From: Couchioplanes caeruleus
GTDB lineage: Bacteria > Actinomycetota > Actinomycetes > Mycobacteriales > Micromonosporaceae
DNA length: 64,000 bases
Direction: 5' to 3'
Assembly (NCBI RefSeq): GCF_003751945.1
Contig: NZ_RJKL01000001.1
Location: 5,518,001-5,582,000, forward strand
Positions within the stretch are counted from its first letter, which is position 1; the number at the start of each line of letters is the position of its first letter. This document shows, in pieces, positions 7,998 to 16,068 of the stretch. Below the pieces are notes generated by a model that worked only from the letters and a program-made list of their open reading frames with translations, was not told where the DNA came from and searched no databases. The position numbers were made by a program, and so were the translations under genes.

Positions 7998-8642
7998 ATG
8001 CGTAAATTGTTGGTGCGTGGGGGTGTGGTACTCGCATTACTCGCCTCGTCATTGTTGCAGAGCCCGGCCGCCCACGCCGGAAGCATTCTTGACGACCCGC
8101 CGAACGACCACATCGTCATCGACCTGGTCGCCATGGCCGGCTCGGGCTGCCGTCCCGGCACGGCCGACGTCGCGGTGTCGCCCGACAACAAGGCCTTCAC
8201 CGCCATCTACAGTGAGTACCTCGCCCAGGCCGGTCCGGGTGTCCCCAGCACGGAGGGCCGGAAGAACTGCCAGCTCAACGTGCTGGTGCACGTGCCGCAG
8301 GGCTTCACGTTCGCCATCGCCAAGGTGGATTACCGCGGATACGGATCCCTGCTCCACGGGTCCACCGCCTCGCAGCGGGCCAACTACTACTTCCAGGGCA
8401 TGAGCCAGAGCGCGTACTCGAACCACCCGATCAGCGCGCCGCTGGACGACAACTGGATGGCCAGCGACGAGGTGGCGGTGGCCGCGATGGTCTGGCACCC
8501 GTGCGGTGAGATGCGCAACCTCAACATCAACACCGAGCTGCGGGTCGCCAGGGGAACATCGTCGGGCACGAGCTTCCTGACCATGGACTCCACCGACGGC
8601 AGCATCGAGACCACGTACCACTTCGCATGGAAGCGTTGCTGA
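7998..8642 (+). CDS. Secreted DUF4360 domain protein (paralogue 2)
   Basis: A 214-residue protein with an AAGGGAG ribosome site before ATG 7998. Residues 1-27 form a signal peptide ending AAHAG. The mature protein repeats the landmarks of its neighbour: GSGCRPGTADVAVSP, EGRKNCQLNVLVHVPQGFTF, NLNINTELRV and terminal W.RC. Divergent arrangement and clear but not close identity suggest an old local duplication. It is probably a small disulfide-bonded extracellular protein; role unknown. Confidence 0.85.
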   Translation: MRKLLVRGGVVLALLASSLLQSPAAHAGSILDDPPNDHIVIDLVAMAGSGCRPGTADVAVSPDNKAFTAIYSEYLAQAGPGVPSTEGRKNCQLNVLVHVPQGFTFAIAKVDYRGYGSLLHGSTASQRANYYFQGMSQSAYSNHPISAPLDDNWMASDEVAVAAMVWHPCGEMRNLNINTELRVARGTSSGTSFLTMDSTDGSIETTYHFAWKRC

Positions 8643-8659
8643 CGTCTTGCGCTACGTGA

Positions 8660-8690
8660 CGAGGGCCGCCGGCTCGCCCGGCGGCCCTCG
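8660..8690. terminator. 13-bp hairpin terminator between convergent genes
   Basis: CGAGGGCCGCCGG (8660-8672) pairs with CCGGCGGCCCTCG (8678-8690) around a CTCGC loop, followed by TTCG. It lies 17 bases after the DUF4360 stop and 25 before the stop of the convergent PLP enzyme. Confidence 0.75.
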
Positions 8691-8715
8691 TTCGCCTTCG
8701 TCGGCCGTTGCGCCC

Positions 8716-9957
8716 TCAGCGGCGGCGCAGGAGCGGCGTGCCCAGGGCGGTCAGCGTCTTGAGCAGCTCGTCGATCTGCTCCTCCGTGTGCGCCGCGGTC
8801 ACCTGGATGCGGAAGCCCACCTCATCCTTCGGCACTCCCGGATACGGCGCCAGCGTCACGTACGCGCCGTGGTCGAGCAGCGTGTGCGCGACCTCGGGCA
8901 GGTCGTCCGCGTTCGTCAGCGGAACCTGGATCAGCGGATAGTCCGAGTTGTTCGGCGTCTGCACGTCGAGTGCGTCGAGGTGGTCGAGCACCCGGCGCGT
9001 CTTGCGGTGCAGGTCGTCGCGCAGGTCGTCGCCGCGGACGTCGTTGACCGCCAGGCCGGCCAACACGGTCGCGAGGGCCGCGGTCGGTACCGGGCCGGAG
9101 TACAGATAGGGCGGCGCGGTGATCTTCAGGTGTTCCTTCACCGGCGTCGGGCAGGCGATGAAGGCGAGCAACGACGAGTACGCCTTGGAGAACCCGCCGA
9201 CCAGGACGATGTTGTCGTAACCGAGCCCGTGGTGGCGCACGACGGCGTTGCCGCGGCGGCCGTACGGGGTCGGATCGCCGGCACCGCGGTCGCCGATGAT
9301 GCCGAAGCCGTGGGCGTCGTCGACGTAGAGGATGGCGTCGTGCTCGCGGCAGACGGCCGCGAAGCGGGCCAGATCCGGAGTGTTGCCCGTCATGCTGTTG
9401 ACGCCGTCCATGCAGACCAGCGTGGGAGTGCCGGCCGGCACCTCGCGGAGCAGCTCGGCGAGGTGGTCGGCGTCCTCGGAGCGGAACCGGCGCACGGTGG
9501 CGCCGAGGCCCCGGGCGTGGACGCAGCCGTCGTAGATGGTGCGGTGGGCGCGGGCGTCGAGCAGGATGTGGCCCTTGCCGGCCAGGACCGGGATGACCGC
9601 CAGGTGGATCTGGCTGATCGTCGGCAGCAGCAGGGTGTCCTCGGCGCCGAGCAGGGCGGTGAGCCGCTCCTCGATCATCGGGTAGAGGCGCGGGCTGCCG
9701 AGCATCCGCGACCAGCTCGGATGGGTGCCCCAGCGCCGGACCTGGACGTCGATGGCGTCCATGATCTCGGGGTCGAGGTCCAGGCCGAGGTAGTTGCAGG
9801 ACGCCCAGTCCACGTGCCAGTGGTCGCCGATGCGGATGCGGCGCCCGTCCACCTCGTCGATCACCTGATCCCAGAGACCAGCCCCGGTGAGCTCGGCGAC
9901 GCTGCGGTAGGCGGCATCGGCGGCGGGCGACGTCGCGGCGGGGGTAACAGGCACCAT
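8716..9957 (-). CDS. Alpha-oxoamine synthase family PLP enzyme (2-amino-3-ketobutyrate CoA ligase / AONS-like)
   Basis: The 413-residue product matches enzymes that condense an amino acid with an acyl-CoA and release CO2. Landmarks are SCNYLGLDLDPEIM near the N-terminus, GTHPSWSRMLGSPRLY (substrate loop), DDAHGFGIIGDRG (PLP-binding Asp and His) and GGFSKAYSS with the likely Schiff-base lysine. No biotin or threonine-catabolism genes adjoin it, so the substrate is open; serine palmitoyltransferase-like or 8-amino-7-oxononanoate synthase-like activities are alternatives. It follows the GGDEF-EAL gene by 18 bp on the same strand, suggesting one transcript. Confidence 0.8.
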   Translation of the reverse strand: MVPVTPAATSPAADAAYRSVAELTGAGLWDQVIDEVDGRRIRIGDHWHVDWASCNYLGLDLDPEIMDAIDVQVRRWGTHPSWSRMLGSPRLYPMIEERLTALLGAEDTLLLPTISQIHLAVIPVLAGKGHILLDARAHRTIYDGCVHARGLGATVRRFRSEDADHLAELLREVPAGTPTLVCMDGVNSMTGNTPDLARFAAVCREHDAILYVDDAHGFGIIGDRGAGDPTPYGRRGNAVVRHHGLGYDNIVLVGGFSKAYSSLLAFIACPTPVKEHLKITAPPYLYSGPVPTAALATVLAGLAVNDVRGDDLRDDLHRKTRRVLDHLDALDVQTPNNSDYPLIQVPLTNADDLPEVAHTLLDHGAYVTLAPYPGVPKDEVGFRIQVTAAHTEEQIDELLKTLTALGTPLLRRR

Positions 9958-9975
9958 GTGGCGAATGCTAGATCC

Positions 9976-12900
9976 TTATCGGAAGCCGTTGATCAGCCGG
10001 GCGGCGTCCGCCTCGGTCATCGGCCGGTTGAAGAGGAAGCCCTGGCCCAGGCGGCAGCCGGCCTCCTTGAGCAGGTGGTGCTCCTCCGGCGTCTCGATGC
10101 CCTCGGCGACGACGTCCAGGTTGAGCGTGGCGGCGAGCTGGATGATGCCCCGGACCAGGTCGAGCTGCTGACCCGAGCCGGTGATGGTGTCGACGAAGGA
10201 CTTGTCCAGCTTGAGCGTGTCGACCGGGACGCGGTGCAGGTAGCTCAGCGACGAGTAGCCCGTACCGAAGTCGTCGATCGACATCTTGATCCCGGCCGCG
10301 CGCAGCCGGGCGATGTCGGCGTGGATCCGGTCGTGCTCGCCCAGCAGCAGGCTCTCGGTGATCTCCAGGGTGAGCAGGCGCGCGGGCAGCCCCGACCGGC
10401 TCAGCTCGGCGAACACCTGATCCACGAAATCCGGTGACCGGAACTGTCGCACGGAGACGTTCACGCTGACGTACGGCGTGTCGTGCGGGTGCTTCCGGTG
10501 CCACTCCGCGGCGGTGGCGACCGCCGTCCGCAGTACCCAGGCACCCAGCTCCACGATCAGCCCGGACTCCTCGGCCAGCGGGATGAACGTGGCCGGTGAC
10601 ACCATGCCGCGCTCCGGGTGCGGCCACCGCAGCAGCGCCTCGAAGCCGACCGTACGTGCCTCGCCCAGCTCGACGATGGGCTGGTAGTTGAGGACGAAGG
10701 CGTCCTCGGCGAAGGCCCGGTCCAGATCGGTGCGTAGTTGCATCCGGTCGAGCACCTCGGCGTGCAGCGACGCCTCGTAGCGCCGCCAGCGGCGGCCACC
10801 GCTCGACGGCACCGTGTCCAGCGCGACGTCGGCCTGGCTGAGCAGCTCCTTCGCTGTTCGCGCGTCGGCGGTGGTGGCGACACCCGCCCGCAGATGCGCG
10901 GCGGCGAGGCTGCCGCCGACGTGGAACGTCTCGGTGGACAGGTGCACGACCTGCTCGGCGAGCCGCTCGATGTGGGCCACGTCGGACGCGTCCTCGACGA
11001 CCGCGCCGAACTCGTCGGCGCCGAGCCGGGCCAGTGTGCCGCGGCCGGCGAGCACCGAGGAGAGCCGCTTCCCGACGGCGATCAGCAGCTCGTCGCCGAC
11101 CTCGTGGCCCATCGTGTCGTTGACGACCCGGAAGCCGTCGATGTTGATGATCATGACACCGCAGAGCCCGCTGCGCCGTCCGGCCGCCGCCGCGACGTCG
11201 TCCTGGAACCGCAGGCGGTTGCCCAGGCCGGTCAGCGGATCCACATACGCGCGGGCGATCAGCTCCTGCTCCAGGCGCTGGCGCTCGGTGACGTCGCGCA
11301 GGGTCACGACGAGCCCGTTGACCCCGGGCTCGCGGCGCATGTCGCCGATGACCGCCTCGGTGCAGACGAGCGTGCCGTCGGTCCGGCGTACCTGCCACTG
11401 GTTGAGTCCCTCGCCCGCCATCCCGCGGCGGGTGGCGTCGAGCAGGTCGCGGACCTCGTCGCGATCCTCCTCGTCGATGAGGTCGAGGAGGTCGCTCCCC
11501 ACCAGGTCCGCCGTCCCGATCACCTGCTCGGCCGCGGGGCTCACATAGGTGATCCGGTTGTCCTCGCCGACGATCGCGATGACCTCGGTGGCGTTGAGCA
11601 CCAGCGTGCGGAAGTAGGCCTGGCTGTCCCGGCGGCTGATCTCCCGGTTGAGCCGGATCCGGTCGAGCATGGTGGCGGCCTGGCCGGCCAGCACCGGCAC
11701 GGCCTCCTGCAGCCCGATCAGCGCCGGCTCGTCCGCGCCGACGAACAGGTCGCCGACCCGCGCGTCGCCGACGGCCAGGCGGCAGTGCAGGGCCAGCTCG
11801 AAACGGGCCAGCGGCTCGGCGACCTCGGGCGGGAGCGTCACCACGTAACGCAGCTCCAGCCCGCCGGTGAGATTGCCCAGCGCGGCGGCGACCACCTCGG
11901 GTTCGCTGTGCAGCTCCAGGACGACGCGGTGCTCCGTACCCGGAGGAAGCATCCGGCCGACCGCCCGCCGCAGGACGGCATCGGTCTCGTCGGCACTGGT
12001 CGAGGCCAGCAGGGCCTCGCAGGCCTCGCGCAGCTCGCGCTCGCGGGCGAGGGCCTGCCGCAGGTTGTCCGTGACGGCGGACATGCGCGCCAGGGAGAGC
12101 AGGATGAGCGCCGCCGACACCACCGCGATGAGGACGCCGTCGAGGACCGGGCCGCGCAGCGCCTGCACGAGCAGCGCGGCCGGTGCCAGCAGCGAGGCGA
12201 AGGTCAGGACGCCGCGACGCAGGGAGACCTGGGTACGGGTCAGCACGTGCGGCTCGGTCAGCCGGATCATCGACGGATGCAGCGCGGCCGCGCCACCGGC
12301 GATGTAGAAGACGAGCCAGCCGAGGTCGATCGGGCCGCCCAACTGCCAGATGCCTTCGAGGCGGCTCAGGCCGTACAGGACGTCGGCGGTGAGCAGGCCC
12401 GCGCCCGAGGCCAGCAGGAACGCCAGGCTGGTGTTGCGCGCCGCGGCCAGCCCCAGCCGGGCCAGGATGGCCAGGGTGAGCACGTCGCTCAGGGGATAGG
12501 CGATCGAGACCGCCTTCTCCAGCGCGCCGAGCGTGGGGTCCTGCAGGAACGGGTTGATCAGGAACGTCCACGCGAGGAAGCCGGCGCCGATGGTGAGGAT
12601 GACCGCGTCGAGCATGCTGGCGCGATCCGGAAATCGCGCACCCGATCTGGTCAGCCCGATCAGGCCGCCCAGGAGCAGGGGTAACGAGCCGCCGAGGAAG
12701 ACGAGATCGGCCAGCGAGGGGAACTGGCCCGGCACCACGACCAGTGCGACGACCGTCCCGGCGGCGAGGGTCATATAGCCGGCACCGAGCAGCAGCCAGG
12801 GCTGACGGCGCCGCGGATTGTGGCGGGCGATGCCGACGGCGAAGGCGGTCAGGGAGGACAGGACGATCAACGCCCAGGCGACGACGAACAGCGCCGGGAC

Positions 12901-13209
12901 GAACAGGTAGACCGCCGCCAGGCACGAGGTCGCGGTGAGATAGATGGGTACGGCCCGGCGCAGCGGTGACCGTGCGCGACCGGCAGACGCGGTGGCCGTA
13001 CGGATGGCGACGCTCGCGCGCCCGGGTGGTTCCGGCGCCGGATCGACGAAAGTGCCCGATGGAGCCGAATGTCCGTTTGCTTCGTGCCGAGTGGCGACGC
13101 GGGTGGCGGATGCGTCACCCGTACCGCTTCCGGTGGGGAAGCGCTCGTCTGAACTCAAGGCAACCTGCCCGGGGCCGCTTCTGCGCCTGCCGGTATGGGC
13201 TGGCGTCAC
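9976..13209 (-). CDS. Membrane PAS-GGDEF-EAL c-di-GMP protein with degenerate GGDEF (RLGADEF)
   Basis: A 1077-residue protein starting at GTG 13209, though a later start is possible because residues 1-85 are low complexity. About eight hydrophobic segments fall between residues 90 and 380. They are followed by a GAF-like stretch, a PAS domain (LNATEVIAIVGEDNRITYVS), a GGDEF domain and an EAL domain. The cyclase motif reads RLGADEF, with the second Gly replaced, so cyclase activity is doubtful. The phosphodiesterase set looks complete: FEALLRW, VSVNVS, LEITES, DDFGTGYSSL, LKLDKSFV and VVAEGIET. It likely hydrolyses c-di-GMP at the membrane. It is transcribed after the second GGDEF-EAL gene (81 bp gap). 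Confidence 0.85.
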   Translation of the reverse strand: MTPAHTGRRRSGPGQVALSSDERFPTGSGTGDASATRVATRHEANGHSAPSGTFVDPAPEPPGRASVAIRTATASAGRARSPLRRAVPIYLTATSCLAAVYLFVPALFVVAWALIVLSSLTAFAVGIARHNPRRRQPWLLLGAGYMTLAAGTVVALVVVPGQFPSLADLVFLGGSLPLLLGGLIGLTRSGARFPDRASMLDAVILTIGAGFLAWTFLINPFLQDPTLGALEKAVSIAYPLSDVLTLAILARLGLAAARNTSLAFLLASGAGLLTADVLYGLSRLEGIWQLGGPIDLGWLVFYIAGGAAALHPSMIRLTEPHVLTRTQVSLRRGVLTFASLLAPAALLVQALRGPVLDGVLIAVVSAALILLSLARMSAVTDNLRQALARERELREACEALLASTSADETDAVLRRAVGRMLPPGTEHRVVLELHSEPEVVAAALGNLTGGLELRYVVTLPPEVAEPLARFELALHCRLAVGDARVGDLFVGADEPALIGLQEAVPVLAGQAATMLDRIRLNREISRRDSQAYFRTLVLNATEVIAIVGEDNRITYVSPAAEQVIGTADLVGSDLLDLIDEEDRDEVRDLLDATRRGMAGEGLNQWQVRRTDGTLVCTEAVIGDMRREPGVNGLVVTLRDVTERQRLEQELIARAYVDPLTGLGNRLRFQDDVAAAAGRRSGLCGVMIINIDGFRVVNDTMGHEVGDELLIAVGKRLSSVLAGRGTLARLGADEFGAVVEDASDVAHIERLAEQVVHLSTETFHVGGSLAAAHLRAGVATTADARTAKELLSQADVALDTVPSSGGRRWRRYEASLHAEVLDRMQLRTDLDRAFAEDAFVLNYQPIVELGEARTVGFEALLRWPHPERGMVSPATFIPLAEESGLIVELGAWVLRTAVATAAEWHRKHPHDTPYVSVNVSVRQFRSPDFVDQVFAELSRSGLPARLLTLEITESLLLGEHDRIHADIARLRAAGIKMSIDDFGTGYSSLSYLHRVPVDTLKLDKSFVDTITGSGQQLDLVRGIIQLAATLNLDVVAEGIETPEEHHLLKEAGCRLGQGFLFNRPMTEADAARLINGFR

Positions 13210-13242
13210 TACCTCTTGATCGGCATCTGGGCTTCAGGACTG

Positions 13243-13254
13243 AGAGCCGGCTCT
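13243..13254. promoter_or_regulatory. 12-bp palindrome AGAGCCGGCTCT between the two GGDEF-EAL genes
   Basis: A perfect palindrome lies 34 bases upstream of the GTG at 13209. It could be a dimer operator or just a chance G+C-rich palindrome; I see no matching promoter elements. Confidence 0.2.
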
Positions 13255-13290
13255 ATCGATGGGACTGATGAAGATCAGTGCAGGATCTTA

Positions 13291-15846
13291 CTACGCATCG
13301 GCGGTCCGGACTTCCAGCTCCGGCAGGTGCGCTGTGGGGCGGCCGGACAGCCACTCGGCGAACTGCTCGGTGGGAAGCGGGCGGGAGATGTAGTAGCCCT
13401 GGATGGCGCTGCACCCGTGCCGCCTCAGATACTCGAGCTCGCTCTCGTCCTCGACGCCCTCGGCGACCACGATCAGCCCGAGCGTACGGCCGAGTTGCAG
13501 CGCCGCGTCCGTCACGGCACGCCGGGTCTGGTCGCTGGTGAGGCCGCGGACGAAGCTCTTGTCGATCTTCATCTCGTGGATGGGCAGCTCGGCCAGGCGG
13601 CCCAGCGACGAGTGCCCGGTGCCGAAGTCGTCGATGGAGAGCTTGACCCCGAGGGCGTGCAGCAGCTCGAGGGTACGCACGCTGCGCGCCGGGTCCTCCA
13701 TGACGCCGTTCTCGGTGATCTCGAGGGTCAACGCGGTCGGCGGGAGCCCGTAGCGGCGCAGCGCGTCGGACACGTCGTCGGCGAGGCCGGGCTCGGTGAG
13801 GATCTGCGGTGACAGGTTGACGGCGACGGAGAGGTCCCGCCCGCCGCTGCGCCAGTCCGCGCACGCGGCAAGCGCGGTGTCGAGGATGAACCGGGTCAGC
13901 GCCGGAATGAGCCCCGCCCGCTCGGCCAGCGGGATGAACTCGTCCGGCGGCACCGGCCCGTCCGGCCGCAGCCACCGCGCGAGCGCCTCGGCGCCGAGAA
14001 CCCGGCCGTCCTCCGGATCGATCTTGGGCTGGTAGGCGACGGTCAGCGCCCCGGCCTCGATGGCCGAGCGCAGTTCGGCCATGAGCGTGAGCCGGCGCGG
14101 CGTGTTGAGGTCGTCCTGCGCCTGGTACGCCCGGACCCCGGTCCGCGCGTGCTTGGCGGCGTACATGGCGACGTCCGCGCGCTGCAGCAGCCGGTCCGGT
14201 TCGATGCCGTGGTCCGGGGCGAAGCTGACGCCGACGCTGGCCTGGGTGGTGATGGTCATGTCGCCGACGGGCACCGGCTGCTCCACGATGCGGCGCAGTT
14301 CCTCGGCGGCGTCGAGCGCCTCCTGCGGGGAGTCGCAGCGATCGACGATGACCGCGAACTCGTCCCCGCCGAGGCGCGCGACGGTGCCCCGGTCCGCGAA
14401 GGAGGACTGCAACCGCTGCGCGATCTGACGCAGCAGGTCGTCGCCCACGTCGTGGCCCAGCGCGTCGTTGATCTCCTTGAAGCGGTCGATGTCGAGCAGC
14501 AGGACGCCCACGGTGCCGGACGAGATGCCGGACTCGATGGCGTCCTTGAGGTCGGTGAGCAGCATGCGGCGGTTGGGCAGGCCGGTGAGCGCGTCGTGGA
14601 GGCTGCTGTGGCGCAGCCGGTCGACCAGGCCGATGTTGGTCAGGGCCACCGCGGCGTGGGCCGCGAGCGCCTGCAACAGCCGCAGGTGTTCGCCGGAGAA
14701 CGTGGGGATGTCGGCAAGGCTGTCGTAGACCATGAGCACGCCGGTGCCACGGTCCATCGCCACCGGGACGGCCATGCCGTCGGCCGGCCGGTCTCTGCCG
14801 CCCGGCGTGCCCGGAGGTCTTTCGCCCGGCGCGCCCGGGGGCAGGAGCACGGGTTCGCCGCGCAGCGCCGGATACCACCAGGCCGACGGATCGCATCCGT
14901 TGTGCTGCCTGGTCGGGAGGCGGTGCTGGTCCGAGAGCCGGAAGCGCAGGGGCGCGCCGCCGCCGGTCGTCACGACCAGTTCCGCGGTGTCCGCCCGGGT
15001 CACGTCGCGGACCCGGCTCAGCACGGTGTCGATCACCGTGTCCAGGTCGCGGGAGCCGTTGAGGGAGCGGGTGAAGTCGTAGAGCTGCTCGACCTGCGCG
15101 TGACCCTGGGTCTGCTGGGCGTACCGGCGGAAGACCTGGTAGATCGCGTACGACAGGACCGCCAGCAGGATCGAGGCCAGCAACTGGTCGCGGATGACGA
15201 TGGCCGCGATCAGGGCGAGCGTCGTGGTGACGGTCACCATCGGGAGTTGCACGAGCTCCTTGATGTCGGCGGTGACGAGGCGCCGCCACTCCTGGCTGTC
15301 GTCATGCAGGGCGATGACCGCGGTGACCAGCACGATCGACACCACGTCCACGACCATCATGGCGGCGTACGCCGCCAGCCAGCCGCGCGGGTGCAGCACC
15401 TGCGCCGGCTCGGCGATGAGCCGGAACACGGCCGTGGCCACCGTGGCCTCTGTGGCGTACAGCGTGACGTTGAAGAGCAGCTTGACCCCGCGCTGGCGAC
15501 GGAAGGCGATCAGGCCGACGACGCCGCCGAGGATGCGGGCCAGGACGATCGCCGCGGGCGCGCACCAGATCAGGCCCAGGACCAGCGGAATCTCGCTCAG
15601 GCTGATGGTGTGCGCGCCACGGCGCACCGGGAAGACGACGACGAACCGCTCCGCGCAGGCGAACAGCGCGGCCAGGATCAGCAGGATCAGAGACTCGCGC
15701 GGGGAGAACAGCGCCTGGTCGCGGGCCCACAGCGCCTGCACCGTGGCGACGAGCGTGGCCAGGACGGTGGCGATCGCCAGCACGCGGGCATCCGGGTCAC
15801 GCCAGGACAGCCCTCCGCGCGGCGCGTCGGCACCGTTCGACGTCAC
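13291..15846 (-). CDS. Membrane GAF-GGDEF-EAL c-di-GMP cyclase/phosphodiesterase
   Basis: The start is GTG 15846, chosen because GGAAGGAG lies six bases upstream; a start eight codons earlier has none. The 851-residue protein has about eight N-terminal membrane segments (residues 20-255), a GAF-like domain (QVEQLYDFTRSL onward), a GGDEF domain with intact RLGGDEF, and an EAL domain with GAEALARW, AVNLSPQ, LEITENGVM, DDFGTGHSSL, MKIDKSFV and VVAEGVE. Both catalytic sites appear complete, so it could make or break c-di-GMP. It is first in a same-strand run with the next GGDEF-EAL gene and the PLP enzyme. Confidence 0.88.
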   Translation of the reverse strand: MTSNGADAPRGGLSWRDPDARVLAIATVLATLVATVQALWARDQALFSPRESLILLILAALFACAERFVVVFPVRRGAHTISLSEIPLVLGLIWCAPAAIVLARILGGVVGLIAFRRQRGVKLLFNVTLYATEATVATAVFRLIAEPAQVLHPRGWLAAYAAMMVVDVVSIVLVTAVIALHDDSQEWRRLVTADIKELVQLPMVTVTTTLALIAAIVIRDQLLASILLAVLSYAIYQVFRRYAQQTQGHAQVEQLYDFTRSLNGSRDLDTVIDTVLSRVRDVTRADTAELVVTTGGGAPLRFRLSDQHRLPTRQHNGCDPSAWWYPALRGEPVLLPPGAPGERPPGTPGGRDRPADGMAVPVAMDRGTGVLMVYDSLADIPTFSGEHLRLLQALAAHAAVALTNIGLVDRLRHSSLHDALTGLPNRRMLLTDLKDAIESGISSGTVGVLLLDIDRFKEINDALGHDVGDDLLRQIAQRLQSSFADRGTVARLGGDEFAVIVDRCDSPQEALDAAEELRRIVEQPVPVGDMTITTQASVGVSFAPDHGIEPDRLLQRADVAMYAAKHARTGVRAYQAQDDLNTPRRLTLMAELRSAIEAGALTVAYQPKIDPEDGRVLGAEALARWLRPDGPVPPDEFIPLAERAGLIPALTRFILDTALAACADWRSGGRDLSVAVNLSPQILTEPGLADDVSDALRRYGLPPTALTLEITENGVMEDPARSVRTLELLHALGVKLSIDDFGTGHSSLGRLAELPIHEMKIDKSFVRGLTSDQTRRAVTDAALQLGRTLGLIVVAEGVEDESELEYLRRHGCSAIQGYYISRPLPTEQFAEWLSGRPTAHLPELEVRTADA

Positions 15847-16068
15847 CCCACGCTCCTTCCCATGCGTCACATCGTGTGACTTCCTCGTACTCCTTGTCGG
15901 CCGTCTGCGCGTTTTGTGAAGGGTTGCCGGAAAGAACGATGCCGGGTGTCCGTTCGGAGAGCTTGGCTGACCGTTCGGGGGCCACCGCGACCGGAAAGAG
16001 GCCTCGCGTGGCGAGGGCTGGCGGCCGATCAGTCCACCTGTCGATCCGGTTACTTTTCGGGAGCATAG

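Noticed and set aside
13210..13290. c-di-GMP riboswitch upstream of the GGDEF-EAL gene
   Set aside because: The 81-base gap is too short and shows only a 12-bp palindrome, with no GEMM-like conserved core.
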